7,723 bases of DNA from Candidatus Poseidoniaceae archaeon (GTDB taxonomy: Archaea; Thermoplasmatota; Poseidoniia; Poseidoniales; Poseidoniaceae). A program made the position numbers and the translations under genes. This document shows positions 5,999 through 7,723 of the stretch, one piece after another. The notes beneath the pieces were generated by a model. The model saw nothing but the letters and a program-made list of their open reading frames with translations, made no database searches and was not told the origin of the DNA. Location of the stretch: positions 1-7,723 of the forward strand of contig DUHJ01000205.1 of assembly GCA_013330925.1 (NCBI GenBank), written 5' to 3'. Positions within the stretch are counted from its first letter, which is position 1; the number at the start of each line of letters is the position of its first letter.

Positions 5999-6835
5999 TC
6001 ACTCCGATTCGTTTTGCCCCGGAGTTGAATAAAAGATGGAACAGCAAGTCAGCGAGCCGTCGGCCGCACGGATTTCACTCATGTCCAGCACCAAGGGTTC
6101 CAGCCCCATCGCTTCCACGGTGGCCAACACTGTGGGGTACCCCTCGGCAACGATGACCCGCCCCGTGGGCAAACCGATCGTGTTGCAGCCGTAGATCTCC
6201 TCGGCTGGCATGACGTGCACCGTGCACCCCTCTGGCAAAGGACCGAAGTCCTCTGGCGTCAAGTAGCCCTCCGGAATGAAGAGGTCCGTGTCGGTGGGCG
6301 TCGATGAAATCGAGGTCAGGTGCAGAGCGGTGGCGGGGATGTCAATCACGCGCAATTCGTACCCGAGGTGATCCAACAACAAACGCAGTTCCTCGATTCC
6401 GGCGTCGTTGGTGCGGGTTGATCGGCCCACGAAGAACAGATTGCCCAGACGGAGCAGGTCGCCGCCGTCCATGCGAGCATCGCCGTCCATGCGGCAAAGC
6501 CGTCCGCCGTGCAACTGGCGAACCAGGAAATCTGCAACCGGAGGTTGTTCCCCAACGCGGCTCGGGTGGCCAGGGACGGGAAGGAGAACGTGTCCATCGA
6601 TGACCACGGCTTGGTCCTCGACGAAGATGCAATCGGGATGCGCATGGTCTGCGGGGAGGACCGTGACTTCGACCCCGTTGGCGATGAGCGCTTGGCGGTA
6701 CGCTTGATGCTGTGCTCGAGCGGCGTCGATGTCCGTCGGCCCTGAACCAAAAAATCGGGCCAAGGCCTCCGGGTAAGAATCCGGTACGGCACGCACGAGG
6801 GCGTGCCGTTTCTGGTCCAGACGGACCGTTGCCAT
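5999..6835 (-). CDS. Dimethylarginine dimethylaminohydrolase-like (DDAH) enzyme
   Basis: Guanidine-modifying superfamily (pentein fold), 278 residues, close to the usual DDAH length. DDAH hydrolyses free N-methylated arginines to citrulline plus methylamines. Motifs in order: PDCIFVEDQAVV (67-78) with substrate-binding Glu73/Asp74; MDGGDLLRLG (122-131); FFVGRSTRTN (134-143) with Arg141; ALHLTSISS (170-178) with catalytic His172; and DGSLTCCSIFY (259-269) with nucleophile Cys264 followed by Cys265, the same TCC arrangement as in vertebrate DDAH1. All catalytic residues are present, and nothing suggests secretion. It is transcribed toward tRNA-Leu and diverges from the AIM24-like gene across 127 bp. 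No Shine-Dalgarno sequence is seen, so a leaderless or short-leader mRNA is likely. Other enzymes of the fold (arginine deiminase, amidinotransferase) are less likely given the length and motifs, but the real substrate could be another guanidine. Confidence 0.9.
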   Translation of the reverse strand: MATVRLDQKRHALVRAVPDSYPEALARFFGSGPTDIDAARAQHQAYRQALIANGVEVTVLPADHAHPDCIFVEDQAVVIDGHVLLPVPGHPSRVGEQPPVADFLVRQLHGGRLCRMDGDARMDGGDLLRLGNLFFVGRSTRTNDAGIEELRLLLDHLGYELRVIDIPATALHLTSISSTPTDTDLFIPEGYLTPEDFGPLPEGCTVHVMPAEEIYGCNTIGLPTGRVIVAEGYPTVLATVEAMGLEPLVLDMSEIRAADGSLTCCSIFYSTPGQNESE

Positions 6836-6855
6836 GCTTACCCGGCTGAATGTCC

Positions 6856-6881
6856 GTTCATAATCCTATGCTGATTTAGAG
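6856..6881 (-). promoter_or_regulatory. Possible core promoter of the DDAH gene
   Basis: Two AT-rich - strand elements lie upstream of the ATG: GGATTATGAAC (6856-6866), centred about 26 nt from the start codon and suited to a leaderless mRNA, and CTCTAAATCAG (6871-6881), about 41 nt away and suited to a short leader. Which one is used cannot be decided by eye. Confidence 0.3.
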
Positions 6882-6930
6882 AAACCAATTTCCGGCATCC
6901 GACAAAAGGGTTGTACCACTGTTCGGGAGA

Positions 6931-6938
6931 AGTATCAT
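6931..6938 (+). promoter_or_regulatory. Possible TATA box of the AIM24-like gene
   Basis: AGTATCAT is centred about 28 nt upstream of the ATG at 6963, the spacing expected for leaderless archaeal transcription. It supports 6963 over the GTG at 6942 as the start. The match to a TATA consensus is weak. Confidence 0.3.
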
Positions 6939-6962
6939 GTCGTGCGGACCACAGGGCGAATC

Positions 6963-7646
6963 ATGCAGGAACACTTTGAGTTCAATCCGTCCTACGCCAT
7001 GCTAACCCTCGCCATGTCCCCTGGCGAGCAAATCAAGTCTGAGCCCGGCGCCATGGTGTCCATGCAAGGCTGCGAAATGGCCACCGGTTCCAGCGGTGGT
7101 TTCCTCAAGGGTCTCAAGAAAATGGCCTTTGGTGGCGAGTCCTTCTTCCTGAACACCTTCACCGCCGGCCCTGCTGGCGGCTGGGTGTCCCTCGCACCAA
7201 GCGGTCCAGGTGACATCCAAGCCTACGACGTCTCCCCCGGCCGTGAGTTGTTCATCCAGGGCGGATCCTACCTTGCGTCCACCATGGGCGTGGAGACGGA
7301 CACCAAGTTTCAGGGCATGAAGGGGCTCTTTAGTGGCGAGTCGGCCTTCTTCATCCGCGCGTTCACGCAACAGGAAGCCGCCCGCGTCTACTTCAACTCC
7401 TTTGGCGCCATCAAGGCCATCCCCGTGCAGCCCGGTCAGACGATCACCGTGGACACCGGCCACGTGGTTGCCTTCGAATCCACCGTGCAGTACACCATCA
7501 ACAAGGTCGGTGGCCTCAAGTCCCTCGCCTTCGGCGGCGAAGGCCTTGTGATGAACTTCACCGGCCAAGGCACGGTCTGGATCCAGACGCGCAACTTCGC
7601 GTCGCTGGTCGACCGAATCATGCCCTTCCTCCCCACGGGCCGCTGA
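6963..7646 (+). CDS. AIM24 / TIGR00266 family protein
   Basis: A 227-residue protein of the AIM24 (formerly DUF124) family, known in bacteria, archaea and mitochondria. Its biochemical role is not settled; the yeast member affects inner mitochondrial membrane organisation. Diagnostic features are the N-terminal SEPGAMVSM (26-34), glycine-rich FGGE/FSGE turns, and the C-terminal RNFASLVDRIMPFLP (210-224). The chain contains three related units, around 46-66, 115-134 and 181-201, each with a K-x(2-4)-F-x-GE core followed by hydrophobic strand residues. This matches the pseudo-threefold beta fold of the family. There is no signal peptide or membrane segment. An in-frame GTG at 6942 would add seven residues, but the ATG fits the family N-terminus and the upstream TATA-like element better. 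It diverges from the DDAH gene, and no functional link is evident. Confidence 0.9.
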   Translation: MQEHFEFNPSYAMLTLAMSPGEQIKSEPGAMVSMQGCEMATGSSGGFLKGLKKMAFGGESFFLNTFTAGPAGGWVSLAPSGPGDIQAYDVSPGRELFIQGGSYLASTMGVETDTKFQGMKGLFSGESAFFIRAFTQQEAARVYFNSFGAIKAIPVQPGQTITVDTGHVVAFESTVQYTINKVGGLKSLAFGGEGLVMNFTGQGTVWIQTRNFASLVDRIMPFLPTGR

Positions 7647-7665
7647 GCGGAACGACCGCTTCGTT
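7646..7665 (+). other. Interleaved inverted repeats after the AIM24-like stop codon
   Basis: The 20 nt read AGCGG-AACGA-CCGCT-TCGTT. Block 1 is complementary to block 3 and block 2 to block 4, so two overlapping 5-bp hairpins are possible but exclude each other. It begins at the last base of the stop codon. No T-run follows at once, so a terminator role is uncertain. Confidence 0.35.
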
Positions 7666-7692
7666 GAACAGGGGGCGGCGCACCCGAGGAGC

Positions 7693-7723
7693 ATGGCTGG
7701 CCTTGCACGCACCGCGTTGCTCG
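7693..7723 (+). CDS. Possible start of a further gene (cut by the window end)
   Basis: An ATG at 7693 opens a frame reading MAGLARTALL to the window edge. GAGGAG sits just upstream (7686-7691) but closer than an ideal Shine-Dalgarno spacing. With only ten codons visible the product cannot be named and the call may be wrong. Confidence 0.25.
   Translation, partial: MAGLARTALL

Noticed and set aside
7002..7712. A 236-codon - strand frame opposite the AIM24-like gene
   Set aside because: The + strand frame has an unambiguous family match; the opposite frame is repetitive and has no motif.

Overview
This 7.7 kb window most likely comes from an archaeon, and a marine Group II euryarchaeote (Poseidoniales-like) is my best guess. 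The tRNA-Leu(GAG) has an archaeal-type D-arm and long variable arm and no encoded CCA. Several genes lack a clear Shine-Dalgarno sequence and instead have weak TATA-like elements about 26-30 nt upstream, as expected for archaeal promoters and leaderless mRNAs. The DNA is GC-rich and gene-dense. The lineage assignment is an inference, not a proof.

Left part (+ strand, 6-3565): a HerA-like hexameric-type ATPase carries an unusual C-terminal block of about six hydrophobic segments. It is followed by an Old Yellow Enzyme-family flavin oxidoreductase whose Shine-Dalgarno sequence overlaps the ATPase stop codon, so the two form an operon that is probably translationally coupled.

Middle (- strand, 3569-4855): a 428-residue protein converges on the operon with only 3 bp between the stop codons. 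Its modules are a four-cysteine zinc ribbon, a conserved-looking linker motif, two SH3/Tudor-like barrels, a calmodulin-like EF-hand pair with damaged calcium loops, an unassigned segment, and a C-terminal Tudor-knot-like module. No described family known to me has this combination, and it is the most novel item here. It diverges from the next gene across a region holding a perfect 6-bp inverted repeat.

Right part: a nitroreductase-fold protein (+) keeps the Glu/Tyr/Lys substrate-lid triad of iodotyrosine deiodinases at the exact spacing of the human enzyme. Next come tRNA-Leu(GAG) (-) and a dimethylarginine dimethylaminohydrolase-like protein (DDAH, -) with its catalytic residues intact. DDAH shares a divergent promoter region with an AIM24/TIGR00266-family protein (+). 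The last bases may open another gene.

The genes do not form one pathway. The shared theme is that several proteins resemble families best known from eukaryotes: iodotyrosine deiodinase, DDAH, AIM24 and the Tudor/EF-hand protein. No CRISPR array, insertion sequence, phage gene or long repeat was seen.
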